Part shown: in pieces, positions 1-9,441 of the stretch
Numbering within the stretch: position 1 is the first letter of the stretch
How the letters are laid out: the number at the start of each line of letters is the position of its first letter
Source: Ectothiorhodospira haloalkaliphila ATCC 51935
Lineage (GTDB): Bacteria > Pseudomonadota > Gammaproteobacteria > Ectothiorhodospirales > Ectothiorhodospiraceae
Direction: 5' to 3'
NCBI RefSeq assembly: GCF_000633935.1
Contig: NZ_KK214998.1
Coordinates: forward strand, 214,451-278,450
Length of the DNA stretch: 64,000 nt
Position numbers and translations under genes: made by a program
The notes under the pieces: generated by a model
The model's database searches: none
What the model saw: only the letters and a program-made list of their open reading frames with translations
What the model was told of the DNA's origin: nothing

Positions 1-1490
<1,490 letters not shown>

Positions 1491-1493
1491 ATA

Positions 1494-1589
1494 ACACCCA
1501 AGCAGTTTGAGGGTGTGCGGTCATCACAGCAACATGACAACACCTGGAACTTTCCTGAATTGGTGATCCCATTGATTGAAATGGATCAC
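1494..1589 (+). other. 23S-5S spacer with two stem-loops
   Basis: The roughly 107-nt spacer holds a small hairpin (arms 1494-1499 and 1511-1516) and a stronger one with arms GTGATCC (1563-1569) and GGATCAC (1583-1589). Such stems usually serve rRNA precursor processing; that role is inferred. No tRNA gene is present in the spacer. Confidence 0.5.
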
Positions 1590-1597
1590 ACCCAGTT

Positions 1598-1715
1598 TGC
1601 CTGGCGGCCATGGCGAGTAGGAACCACCCGATCCCATCTCGAACTCGGAAGTGAAACTGCTCAGCGCCGATGGTAGTGTGGGGCTTCCCCATGCGAGAGT
1701 AGGTCACTGCCAGGC
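1598..1715 (+). rRNA. rrf: 5S ribosomal RNA
   Basis: The sequence begins TGCCTGGCGGCC and ends ACTGCCAGGC, whose ends pair as helix I. In between are the conserved GAACTCGGAAGTGAAAC loop and the GCGCCGATGGTAGTGTGGGG block, all closely matching E. coli 5S rRNA. The length of about 118 nt is typical. It follows 23S rRNA in the usual order and is directly followed by a terminator. Confidence 0.96.
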
Positions 1716-1729
1716 TCTTATCCTGAAAA

Positions 1730-1762
1730 CCCCGATCGGTCAAACGGTCGGGGTTTTTTTTT
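1730..1762 (+). terminator. Intrinsic terminator of the rRNA operon
   Basis: A 9-bp GC-rich stem (CCCCGATCG at 1730-1738 with CGGTCGGGG at 1745-1753) is followed by a run of nine T (1754-1762), 14 nt after the 5S 3' end. This is a textbook Rho-independent terminator. Confidence 0.95.
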
Positions 1763-1863
1763 GCCCGGCGTTCGGGGATGCCCAAAGCCTGGGGGCGCTG
1801 CGCGGGAGGCTCAGTGGGCCCCGAAGCGGCGTCGGGTGGCTCGGAGAGGGCAGGGGCGGCGTC

Positions 1864-1963
1864 GGGGCGGGTAAAGCCGTTGGCGGGACGCCGTGAATAC
1901 CTCCCTGTAGGCTTGGCAGCCGCTTCCCTGCGGCCGACACCCGCCAACGGCTTCACCCGCCCC
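1864..1963. repeat. Long inverted repeat with nested inner hairpin
   Basis: Two 24-bp arms (1864-1887 and 1940-1963) are inverted copies with one mismatch. Inside the 52-nt loop is a smaller hairpin, GCCGC (1919-1923) with GCGGC (1930-1934). The element fills most of the 227-bp gap between the rRNA terminator and the convergent hemY-like gene. I see no gene in this gap. The sequence differs from the REP family elsewhere in the window. It may be an interspersed intergenic repeat or a bidirectional terminator structure. Confidence 0.7.
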
Positions 1964-1989
1964 GGCGCTTCAGGCCTCGTGCCCGCCGA

Positions 1990-3330
1990 TTAGGTGGCTC
2001 GACCTACCAGAGCCGCTGTCTCGGCGGTGAGGCGACCATTGCGGACGCAGTCGTTCATGGCGATGCCACGGAAGGCGTTGCCTGTCAGGTGCAGGCCTCG
2101 GTGCTGGCCGGCGCGTTCCATGATGCGATCCACTGCGGCGATATGCCCCACCGGGTAGCCGGGCAGACCCTTGGGCCAGCGTTTCACGATGGTGGCGTCC
2201 GGGGCCTTGTCGATGCCCAGGGCTTTGACCAGCCCCTCGCGGGATTCCTGGATGAGGGTCTCGGGATCCTGGTAGACCTTGTGGGGCGCGCGCTGGCCAC
2301 CGAGCATGACGCGAATGCTCTTCATGCCTTTGGGTGCCCGATCAGGGAAGATGCTGCTATCCCAGAGTACGCCCAGGAAAGGCAGCGGCGCCTTGGCGGT
2401 GGTGAGAAGGCCGAAGCCGTCCAGCGGGTGATCCAGTTCCTTCCAGCCGAAGCCGACGACAGCGATCGGTGAATAGTCCAGTGCATCCAGCTGACGAGAC
2501 AATTCAGGATCCAGGTCGGAGAGCATGGGGGCCGCCGCGTAGGCGGGGACTGCCATGATGACCTGGTCGAAATCGTGTGTCTGGTCGCCCACTGCGAGCT
2601 GATAGCCGGTCTCTGTGGCGGTGACCTTGTCCACGGGGTGTCCTGTATGCCACTGGGCCTTGATCCTGGATTTGAGGTGGTCGACGATGGTGTTCATGCC
2701 CCCCTTGAAGCTCATCAGCACGCCGCCAGGACCGGCGCTTTGCTTGCGGCGCTTGATCATGCCCTTGAACAGCCCGCCATGCTCTTTTTCCAGGGAGGCC
2801 ACGAGAGGAAAGGCGGCCTGCACGGAAACTCGGTCGGCGGTGGTGCCGTAAATGCCGGCGGTCATGGCATCCAGGAAGACATCGGTGAAGGCCTTGCCGA
2901 GGCGGCGATAGCCGAAGGACTGGAGGGTCTCGTCACTGTCGTCCTTTTTGGCGGGAGTGAACACCTCGCCGGCCACGCGCAGTTTCTGCGGGGCGGTCAG
3001 CAGGCCGGACTTGAGGAACTTGCCGGGGCTGTCGGGGAAGGGATGCATGGCGTCGGTGTAGATGAAGCGCTTGCGGGCGGCGTCCTCACTGCGCATGAGC
3101 AGGTGCGAGCCCTCGCAGTCTTCCACCAGCTTGAGCATGTCCGGCTTGTTGCTGAGAAAGCCGTTACCGCCCTCCTCGAACAGGAAGCCTTCCTTGTTCA
3201 CCGTGTGCATCGTGCCGCCCAGGTGGTTGTTGGCTTCGAAGATGTGCAGTTCCGCATCGCTTCTGGAGCGATTGAAGTAGAAGGCTGTGCTCAGGCCGCT
3301 GATGCCGGCCCCGATGATTGCCACTCGCAT
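1990..3330 (-). CDS. hemY: HemY-type protoporphyrinogen/coproporphyrinogen oxidase
   Basis: A 446-aa FAD-dependent flavoprotein of the amine-oxidase/PPO superfamily, expected to oxidise a porphyrinogen to the porphyrin late in haem synthesis. The N-terminus opens with the Rossmann dinucleotide-binding motif (GAGISGLSTAF, residues 7-17) followed by an acidic strand end (IFEANNHLGG, 30-39) and EEGGNGF. The C-terminal part has a FAD-contact stretch around LHLTGNAFRGIAMNDCVRNG. The ATG is preceded by GGAG with 9-nt spacing. It is the last gene of the minus-strand run that begins at menF, about 70 nt after ubiE/menG. Many gammaproteobacteria use HemG or HemJ here instead. Protoporphyrinogen and coproporphyrinogen substrates cannot be told apart by eye. 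Confidence 0.8.
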   Translation of the reverse strand: MRVAIIGAGISGLSTAFYFNRSRSDAELHIFEANNHLGGTMHTVNKEGFLFEEGGNGFLSNKPDMLKLVEDCEGSHLLMRSEDAARKRFIYTDAMHPFPDSPGKFLKSGLLTAPQKLRVAGEVFTPAKKDDSDETLQSFGYRRLGKAFTDVFLDAMTAGIYGTTADRVSVQAAFPLVASLEKEHGGLFKGMIKRRKQSAGPGGVLMSFKGGMNTIVDHLKSRIKAQWHTGHPVDKVTATETGYQLAVGDQTHDFDQVIMAVPAYAAAPMLSDLDPELSRQLDALDYSPIAVVGFGWKELDHPLDGFGLLTTAKAPLPFLGVLWDSSIFPDRAPKGMKSIRVMLGGQRAPHKVYQDPETLIQESREGLVKALGIDKAPDATIVKRWPKGLPGYPVGHIAAVDRIMERAGQHRGLHLTGNAFRGIAMNDCVRNGRLTAETAALVGRAT

Positions 3331-3398
3331 GAGCGAATTCTCCGTGGATGATTGAATCGGTGATGAGGTGATTCAGAAAGGCAGGCCGGTGTGGACAC

Positions 3399-4109
3399 TC
3401 AGCCCGGCTTGCGGGCGATGAAGCGCGTGGAGATGCCGAAGGTGTCGTCCTTGACCTGCACGATCTCGAAGCCAGCGGTGGCGAGTTTTTCCACCAGTTG
3501 CTCCGTGCTGAAGAAGGCCTGGATGGATTCCGGCAGGTAGGTGTAGGCCTGGTTGTCCTTGGAGATCATGGCGCCCACCTTGGGCAGTACCTTGTTCATG
3601 TACAGGCGGCTCATGCGATCCATGAGGGTGGATTCCGGGTGACTCATGAATTCCAGGATGAGGACATGGCCGCCCGGTTCCAGCACCCGATGGAACTCCT
3701 TCAGTGCACCATCCACGTCCACCACGTTGCGGATGCCGTAGCTGATGCTCACCATGTCGGCGCTGTTGTCCTCCAGGGGCAGAGCGTTGGCCTGTGCCTC
3801 CTGGAAGTCGGCGTTCTTCACCTTGCGGCGGGCAAGGGTGAGCATGCCGATGGCGGGGTCCAGGCCGGTGGCGCGTTCGATGGGGGTACCGCTGGCCTTG
3901 CCCGCTTCCCGCCAGAACAGGATCAGGTCCCCCGTGCCCGTGGCCACGTCGACCAGGTGCTTCACCGGCCGGCCGTGGGCCTTGAGGGCCGCCAGGCAGC
4001 CATTGCGGCGCCAGCGACGGTCCACCCCGAAACTCAGGATGCGGTTGAGCCGGTCATAGGTCGGCGAGATGTCATTGAACATCTGGATGATGCGTTGCTG
4101 CTTTTCCAT
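3399..4109 (-). CDS. ubiE: Demethylmenaquinone (and/or ubiquinone) C-methyltransferase UbiE/MenG
   Basis: A 236-aa class I SAM methyltransferase. It has family-typical motifs: IIQMFNDISPTYDRLNRILSFG at the N-terminus, the SAM-binding glycine loop DVATGTGDL near residue 54, and the SISYGIRNVVD signature near 122. It methylates the quinone ring in the last step of menaquinone synthesis, and UbiE also serves ubiquinone synthesis in bacteria with both quinones. Its place in the men run supports the menaquinone role. A length of 236 aa is slightly below E. coli UbiE. The gene before it is the SRPBCC protein. Confidence 0.9.
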   Translation of the reverse strand: MEKQQRIIQMFNDISPTYDRLNRILSFGVDRRWRRNGCLAALKAHGRPVKHLVDVATGTGDLILFWREAGKASGTPIERATGLDPAIGMLTLARRKVKNADFQEAQANALPLEDNSADMVSISYGIRNVVDVDGALKEFHRVLEPGGHVLILEFMSHPESTLMDRMSRLYMNKVLPKVGAMISKDNQAYTYLPESIQAFFSTEQLVEKLATAGFEIVQVKDDTFGISTRFIARKPG

Positions 4110-4179
4110 TCAGGGGTATCCCTTGGGATCTTGGCCCGGAGAGGCTTCAGTTTTGCCGGGGTGTTTCGATGTTCCCTGC

Positions 4180-4620
4180 CTAGGCCGATGTGTTTTTGGC
4201 TTGATCCTCGATCAGTGCCCGGCGCACGCGCTCGAAGGCCTGACCGCTGATGTGATGCACCAGGGGGCGGGCGGCCCGCCCCACGGTCTTGTCCAGCAGA
4301 CGATTGTGCAGATGATACTCGATCGACAGTTTCACCCGCGTGCCCCCGGGGACGGGGCTCAGACGGTAGCGGCCGGTGTTGCGGATGCCGCTGAGCGACT
4401 TCCAGGTCAGTCGGTGGGGAGGCTCTTCTTCAACGATGGCCACATCCCAACTGAACACCATGCCATTGGCCCGGACCTTCCAACGGTAGGTGGTGTCATT
4501 GAGCGGCGTGACCGACTCCACCGCGTCGGCATAACGCGGAAACTCGTCCACCCGGCGGATCAGGGCAAAGACTTCATCCGGTTCCGCCGGGAAGATCATG
4601 TCGTGATCGATGACCGGCAT
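4180..4620 (-). CDS. SRPBCC (START-like) family protein
   Basis: A 146-aa protein beginning MPVIDHDMIFPAEPDEVF. The pattern of an N-terminal strand, helix ALIRRVDEFPRYADAVESV, a run of strands (TYRWKVRANGMVFSWDVAIVEE) and a long C-terminal helix (ISGQAFERVRRALIEDQA) fits the polyketide-cyclase/START-like lipid-binding fold, resembling CoQ10-type proteins. A more upstream start would overlap the preceding gene; the ATG at 4620 sits just after a GGGGGT stretch. The function is unknown. Its position between menaquinone genes, next to another protein with a C-terminal SRPBCC-like domain, suggests handling of quinone or another lipid. That is inference. Confidence 0.75.
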   Translation of the reverse strand: MPVIDHDMIFPAEPDEVFALIRRVDEFPRYADAVESVTPLNDTTYRWKVRANGMVFSWDVAIVEEEPPHRLTWKSLSGIRNTGRYRLSPVPGGTRVKLSIEYHLHNRLLDKTVGRAARPLVHHISGQAFERVRRALIEDQAKNTSA

Positions 4621-4709
4621 GGTGATTACCCCCGTGGGCTTGCTTGTGGTGCGGTAGCGGCCGAGTATGCACGATGACGCAAGGGTTATGTCAAAGACGG
4701 CTCCGGGGG

Positions 4710-6200
4710 TCAAGTGCTTGCACGGGCTGCGGTTTCCGCCTGCCGGGCGATGCCCTGAGCCATGCCGGTGAACACGAAAAGATGTGCCGGGGCCATGGCA
4801 TACCAGTAAAGCAGCCCCCACACTCCGGCGGGGTGCCAGTAGTTGGTCACGTTGATGCGGGTACCGTTCCCCTCCGGCGCCAGATCAATTTCCAGAACGC
4901 CCGCCCCCGGCACCCGCATGCCGAAGCCCAGGGTGAGGCGCCGCCCTGGTTCCAGCCCGACCACGCGCCAGGAGTCCACCATGTCGCCCACCCGTAGTTC
5001 CGTGGGATGGCGACGGCCGTAATTGCGACCGGGGCCACCCAGCATCCAGTCGGTGACTTCGCGGATCTTCCACAGCGGGTTGTAGGCGAAATACCGGTTT
5101 CCGCCGCCAATGGCGGTCACCACGGACCAGACCGACTCCACGGGCGCATCGGCCACAGCGGAGCCGCCGGCCGTCTTGGCGTAATAGCTGTAGTCCAGCC
5201 GGTAGTCCCGGAACATGAACGCGCCCTCGGTCCAGCGGGCGGCCAGGGCATTTTCCGCTTCGGCTTCGAAGGCCGCGCGCACGGCGCTGCGAAAATCCAG
5301 CAGGTCCTGGGGCATGAGGCGTCGGGTCTCTTCATCCTCGGCCACGTAGTTCTCCTTGAGGCCTTCCACCAGGGCCCGGGCAATGGAGGTGGGCACGGAG
5401 GTCACCAGGCGCAGCCAGTAGGAGGAGAGCTTGGGTGACAGCAGGGGGACGGGAACGATCAGCGGCGGTTTGCGACCCGCCTCCTCGGCCAGGATCTGCA
5501 TCATGCGCCCGTAAGTGAGGTACTCCGGCCCGCCAGTGTCCAGGATGCGACCCGCCGCTTCGGGCACGTCGGGCGCCCGCTGCAGGTATTCCAGCAGATT
5601 GTCCAGGGCGATGGGCGGTGAGGTGCGTGAAACCCACTTGGGTGTGATCATCACCGGCAGGTGCAGCACCAGATCCCGCATCACCTCGAAGGCGGCGGAG
5701 CCGGGGCCCACGATGATGCCGGCCCGCAATTCGGTCACTGGCACCGGGCCGCGGCGCAGTTCATCCCCGGTCTGACGCCGTGAGACGATGTGTTCGCTGC
5801 GGGCGGAGGCCGGGGCCAGCCCGCCCAGATAGACGATGCGCTGCACGCCTGCATCGGCGGCAGCTTTTGCGAAGTGGCGGGCCGCCTGAACATCCAGTTG
5901 GCCGAAGGACTTCCCGGCCCCCATGGAGTGCACCAGATAATAGGCCGTGCTCACGCCCTCCAGTGCCGGGGCGAGTGTTTCGGGTTTGAGGGCGTCGGCG
6001 GCCACCAGCTCGGCTTCGTCCCAGCCTCGCGCCTGGAGTACGCTCAGGCGCCGCGAGCAGGCCCGCACTCGGGCCTTGCCGGAGGCCAGCAGCCGGGGAA
6101 CCAGATTGGAGCCGATGTAGCCGCTGGCCCCGAAGACCAGCGTGATGGGGCGTGCGTCCGGGTGACCCCCGTCCTGAGCCTGCTCGATTTTTGTGGCCAT
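4710..6200 (-). CDS. SDR-family NAD(P)-binding protein fused to DUF2867 domain
   Basis: A 496-aa two-domain protein. Residues about 18-290 form an atypical/extended short-chain dehydrogenase with the nucleotide-binding motif VFGASGYIGSNLV (23-35), resembling YbjT/NmrA-like proteins. Residues about 310-490 match the DUF2867 type, a START/SRPBCC-like fold, with DYSYYAKTAGG, a Trp-rich middle and the C-terminal YWHPAGVWGLLYWYAMAPAHLFVF. The ATG has a GGGAGG Shine-Dalgarno. The substrate is unknown. It lies between menI and the small SRPBCC gene, with a REP pair separating it from menI, so operon membership is plausible but unproved. Confidence 0.8.
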   Translation of the reverse strand: MATKIEQAQDGGHPDARPITLVFGASGYIGSNLVPRLLASGKARVRACSRRLSVLQARGWDEAELVAADALKPETLAPALEGVSTAYYLVHSMGAGKSFGQLDVQAARHFAKAAADAGVQRIVYLGGLAPASARSEHIVSRRQTGDELRRGPVPVTELRAGIIVGPGSAAFEVMRDLVLHLPVMITPKWVSRTSPPIALDNLLEYLQRAPDVPEAAGRILDTGGPEYLTYGRMMQILAEEAGRKPPLIVPVPLLSPKLSSYWLRLVTSVPTSIARALVEGLKENYVAEDEETRRLMPQDLLDFRSAVRAAFEAEAENALAARWTEGAFMFRDYRLDYSYYAKTAGGSAVADAPVESVWSVVTAIGGGNRYFAYNPLWKIREVTDWMLGGPGRNYGRRHPTELRVGDMVDSWRVVGLEPGRRLTLGFGMRVPGAGVLEIDLAPEGNGTRINVTNYWHPAGVWGLLYWYAMAPAHLFVFTGMAQGIARQAETAARAST

Positions 6201-6238
6201 GAAAACCTCCCATTACCATGGTAGATAAGCCTCCCTTT

Positions 6239-6327
6239 GTGGGAGCGGGCCCCGCCCGCGAAGCCCATGCCAGTGAGGCACCTAAGAGGTGACCCTACCC
6301 CCCTTCGCGGCCAAGGGCCGCTCCCAC
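6239..6327. repeat. REP pair (BIME-like) between menI and the SDR/DUF2867 gene
   Basis: A direct copy of the core GTGGGAGCGGGC..GCCCGCGAA (6239-6262) faces an inverted copy (6304-6327, read TTCGCGGCC..GGCCGCTCCCAC). Each copy can form its own hairpin and the two can pair with each other. It is the same family as the copies around the transposase at 52775-53239. Confidence 0.9.
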
Positions 6328-6346
6328 AGGCGGTCTGGCGCCCGGA

Positions 6347-6796
6347 TCATGCACTCCTGCTGCCGGCCGGTGCCTCCGTCAGCATGGTGGTGAGCCGGGC
6401 GATGCAGATCTCCCGGTCCTGATCATCCTGGATGCGGATCTCCCACACCTGCGTGCGACTGCCCACGTGCACCGGACGGGCGCAACCGGTCACCACACCC
6501 TGGCGGGCCGGTCGCAGGTGATTGGCATTGATCTCCAGGCCCACGGCCATGTATTCGGGCGCCGAGGCCAGGTACGCCCCCACGCTGCCCAAGGTCTCGG
6601 CCAGGGCCACCGAGGCGCCGCCATGGAGCAGGCCAAAGGGTTGGCGGGTGCGCTCATCCACGGGCAGAGTGCCATAGATCGCATCATCGGTGATTTGGGT
6701 GATACGGATCCCCAGGGACTGCATCAGGGTGTCGCGGGTGATGTCGTTGAGGGCATCAAGATCGACAGGACGCTTCCACATGGACGGCTCTCTCAC
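6347..6796 (-). CDS. menI: Hotdog-fold thioesterase, likely DHNA-CoA thioesterase
   Basis: A 149-aa 4HBT-type hotdog thioesterase. The block QPFGLLHGGASVALAETLGSVGA (about residues 52-74) is nearly that of E. coli YdiI/MenI, which hydrolyses 1,4-dihydroxy-2-naphthoyl-CoA to DHNA. The catalytic acid is expected at the E of ALAETLGS. Its GTG start overlaps the menE stop (GTGA). An ATG five codons downstream (6781) is an equally possible start. The direct translational coupling to menE makes the menaquinone assignment strong, although members of this family hydrolyse several acyl-CoAs in vitro. Confidence 0.88.
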   Translation of the reverse strand: MREPSMWKRPVDLDALNDITRDTLMQSLGIRITQITDDAIYGTLPVDERTRQPFGLLHGGASVALAETLGSVGAYLASAPEYMAVGLEINANHLRPARQGVVTGCARPVHVGSRTQVWEIRIQDDQDREICIARLTTMLTEAPAGSRSA

Positions 6797-8223
6797 GGTG
6801 TCTCACCCTCAGGATACAGCACCTCGGCGCCTATGGCCCCTGCCCTTTGGGCCAGTTCCCGCCGTCTCACCTTCAGGCCGGCCTGGGCGGGCAGCGCCTG
6901 AAATGCCACGGGCACCATGTATGGCGGTAACCGCTCCCGCAACCAGGCACGCAGTACGCAGGTCTCCACCGGAGCTCGGACCGCCAGGAAGGCCACGGGG
7001 CGTTGCCCGAACTCCGGGTCGGGGTAGGGCACCACCACGGCCCGCAGCACGTCCGTGTGCTGATGCAGGGCCTGCTCCACCGTCTCCGGCTGGATGTTCT
7101 CGCCACCGCTGATGAACTGATTGTCCAGGCGCCCGGTGATGCTGAGGGTCCGCTCATCCCAGCAGCCCAGATCCCGGGTACGGAACCACCCGTCGTCATC
7201 GGTGCCCGGGTCCGTTTCCCCGCCCCGCAGATAGCCCTTGAACAGGGTGGCGCCACGCACCAGGATCTCGCCCTTGCCGTCCACCCGGCATTGCCGATGA
7301 TCCAGCACCCGCACCCGGCCATCGGGGCCCTGGTTCAGCACCTGGGAAGTCATTTCAGTGAGCCCGTAGCTCATCCAGCAGGGCAGCCCCCGGGCCCGCG
7401 CCGCCTCGAGCAGGGAAGGTCGCACGGGGCCCCCGCCCAGCAGGATCGCCTTGAGCCGGGGCAGCGGCCGCGCCTGCGCCAGCAGACGCTGCAATTGGGT
7501 CTCCACCATGGAGAGATGGGTCACGCCGGTGGCTGCCAGGTGATCCGAATCCTCGGCCCGCCCGCCCAGCACCAGGGAGGCGCCCCCCAGCAGACAACGG
7601 AACAGGATGGCCAGTCCGCCCACATGAAACAGGGGCAGCGAGAGCAGATAGCGGTCTCCCGGTCCCAGGGGAATGGCCCGATTGGCCCCTTCGGCGCTGA
7701 ACACGTGGTTGGCATGGCTGTGCATGGCCACCTTGGGCTGACCGGTGGAGCCGGAGGTGAGCACACCGGTGCGGACGTCATCGGCCGGGAATCGCCCGTG
7801 CAGCCCAGTGCGGACGGGGGCCGGGGAAGGATGAGGGGGCCCGGGGTCATCGACCCTGCCAGGTCCGGCCACCACCGCCCCTCCAGGTTCGGGAATGCGC
7901 CAGTCCAGGGCATGCGCCTCCATCAGGGCATCCACTGCCACCGACGGCAGGGCCGGGTTCACCGGCAGCAGGCGTGCGCCCGCGCGCAGCACGGCGAAGA
8001 TATCCACCAGGGTCTCCGGATTCCGGTCCGCGCTGAGGACAACCCATTGAAGGGATGTCACCCCCTGGGCCTGGAGTGACCTTGCCCGCTCGGTCACCCG
8101 CGCTGACCATTGGGCAAACGTCAGTGGAGTCTGCCCGGGAAGGATCAGGGCCGCCTGACCGGGCCAGCGGCGGGCCGCTTCATCCAGCAGGCAGGGCAGG
8201 GTGTCATTGGCGGCAGGCGTCAT
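6793..8223 (-). CDS. menE: o-Succinylbenzoate-CoA ligase
   Basis: A 476-aa ANL-superfamily acyl-CoA synthetase that activates o-succinylbenzoate. The AMP-binding P-loop is VLTSGSTGQPK (near 154). Later motifs include LLGGGPV, MSYGLTEMTSQV, the hinge-region block ITGRLDNQFISGGENIQPETVE, and a C-terminal lysine in GLKVRRRELAQ. The start is set at the ATG whose A overlaps the menC stop (ATGA at 8220-8223); a TTG six codons upstream is less likely. It sits between menC and menI with overlaps at both ends, so it is translationally coupled. Confidence 0.92.
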   Translation of the reverse strand: MTPAANDTLPCLLDEAARRWPGQAALILPGQTPLTFAQWSARVTERARSLQAQGVTSLQWVVLSADRNPETLVDIFAVLRAGARLLPVNPALPSVAVDALMEAHALDWRIPEPGGAVVAGPGRVDDPGPPHPSPAPVRTGLHGRFPADDVRTGVLTSGSTGQPKVAMHSHANHVFSAEGANRAIPLGPGDRYLLSLPLFHVGGLAILFRCLLGGASLVLGGRAEDSDHLAATGVTHLSMVETQLQRLLAQARPLPRLKAILLGGGPVRPSLLEAARARGLPCWMSYGLTEMTSQVLNQGPDGRVRVLDHRQCRVDGKGEILVRGATLFKGYLRGGETDPGTDDDGWFRTRDLGCWDERTLSITGRLDNQFISGGENIQPETVEQALHQHTDVLRAVVVPYPDPEFGQRPVAFLAVRAPVETCVLRAWLRERLPPYMVPVAFQALPAQAGLKVRRRELAQRAGAIGAEVLYPEGETP

Positions 8224-9233
8224 GTCCAGTGCCCCAGGCAATGCAGGTGCTCACGTCCCAGCACCGGCCGGTCGGCATGTTCGGGCTGGCTGCGGATGGG
8301 TTCGATCAGGGCATGGGTGAAGGGATCGAAGGTGTCCAGACCCTGGGGACCCGTCAGTCCCCAATGGACCGCCAGGCGGGTGTACATATCCAGGGTGAGA
8401 TTGCTCTCGTAGGCGGCGCTGAGCACCACGCCCAGCCCCCGCGCCCGGGCGGCCCGAACCCAGCCCTCGGCACGCCCAAGGCCGGTGAGCATGGGCTTGA
8501 TCACCAGGGCCGCCAGGCCGGGGGTGTTCAGGTGGTCCTCCACGGCCTCGGGGGGGATTTCCCGCAGGGTCTCGTCCCAGGCCAGGGGCAGGCCCGTGGC
8601 GGTAAACCATTCTGCGTAGTCGCTGCCGGGTAGCAGGGGTTCTTCGATGAACGCCACGTGGCGGTGATCGATCCGCTGGCTCAGATCCCGGGCGGTGTCC
8701 AGCGTCCAGCTGCGGTTGGCATCCAGGCGCAGCTGCTGGCCGTCCCGTAACTGTCGGCTGACATGCTGAATGCGCCGGGCATCCTCCGCTGCCGATGCTC
8801 GGCCCACCTTGAGCTTGATGCAGGCGTCATGCGGTGCAACCTCCAGATCGGCATTGTGGCGCAACAAACGGCAGCGTGGCAGTGGGCGGGCATCGGGCAG
8901 GGGGGTGGACCCTTGCAGATGGCCGCTCTCCAGGCCGAAACGCACTTCGGCAGGAAGTCCGGGTTGCCCCGGGTCCAGTCGGTCCTTCAGTGTCCCCGGG
9001 GCCTGCAGCAGTCGCTTCAAATGCTCAGTGCAGTTTTCCAGGTCATGACCGCTGAAGCCTGGCAAGGGGCTGATCTCGGACCAGATCACCGGTTGCTGCT
9101 CACCCTGCCACTCCAGGAGAAGTCCCTCCCGATGGGACAGGGTGCACGGGCCCAGGGCCAGGGGTTCCCGCAGGGGCAGGCGGTAGCGCCAGAGGGTGAG
9201 GCTGGCCAGGGCCTGATTGGAATTGGCGTTCAT
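8220..9233 (-). CDS. menC: o-Succinylbenzoate synthase
   Basis: A 337-aa enolase-superfamily enzyme that dehydrates SHCHC to o-succinylbenzoate. The acid/base lysine motif is CIKLKVG. Metal ligands are seen in LRLDANRSW, FIEEPLL and LAWDETL, and the second catalytic Lys is in LVIKPML. The length fits gammaproteobacterial MenC. The stop overlaps the menE start by four bases. About 200 nt with a REP pair separate it from menB upstream. Confidence 0.93.
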   Translation of the reverse strand: MNANSNQALASLTLWRYRLPLREPLALGPCTLSHREGLLLEWQGEQQPVIWSEISPLPGFSGHDLENCTEHLKRLLQAPGTLKDRLDPGQPGLPAEVRFGLESGHLQGSTPLPDARPLPRCRLLRHNADLEVAPHDACIKLKVGRASAAEDARRIQHVSRQLRDGQQLRLDANRSWTLDTARDLSQRIDHRHVAFIEEPLLPGSDYAEWFTATGLPLAWDETLREIPPEAVEDHLNTPGLAALVIKPMLTGLGRAEGWVRAARARGLGVVLSAAYESNLTLDMYTRLAVHWGLTGPQGLDTFDPFTHALIEPIRSQPEHADRPVLGREHLHCLGHWT

Positions 9234-9268
9234 TTGTAGGCGTTGCCTCCCCTGTGTGAGTTGTCCTC

Positions 9269-9357
9269 TGTAGGAGCTGGCCTGCCAGCGATGCGCTGCG
9301 GAGTGGTGCCCTCAGGCCTGTGCCCGCCGCCATTCGCGGGCAAGGCCCGCTCCCACA
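9269..9357. repeat. REP pair (BIME-like) between menB and menC
   Basis: A variant core TGTAGGAGCTGGCCTGCCAGC (from 9269) faces an inverted classical core TTCGCGGGC..GCCCGCTCCCAC (9333-9356). Its two halves belong to two related REP subtypes, the same combination as at 43301-43391. The rest of the 208-bp gap shows nothing else recognisable. Confidence 0.85.
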
Positions 9358-9441
9358 TGGGTCGATCCAGGGGTTGTGTCTGTCACCCTGCATGGGAGGG
9401 GGTTTTCGCAGTGGCGAGTTACCATGCAGAGAGGGGAGCAC

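Noticed and set aside
1491-1597. tRNA gene in the 23S-5S spacer
   Set aside because: The spacer is only about 107 nt and shows simple hairpins, no cloverleaf or CCA-proximal T-loop motif.
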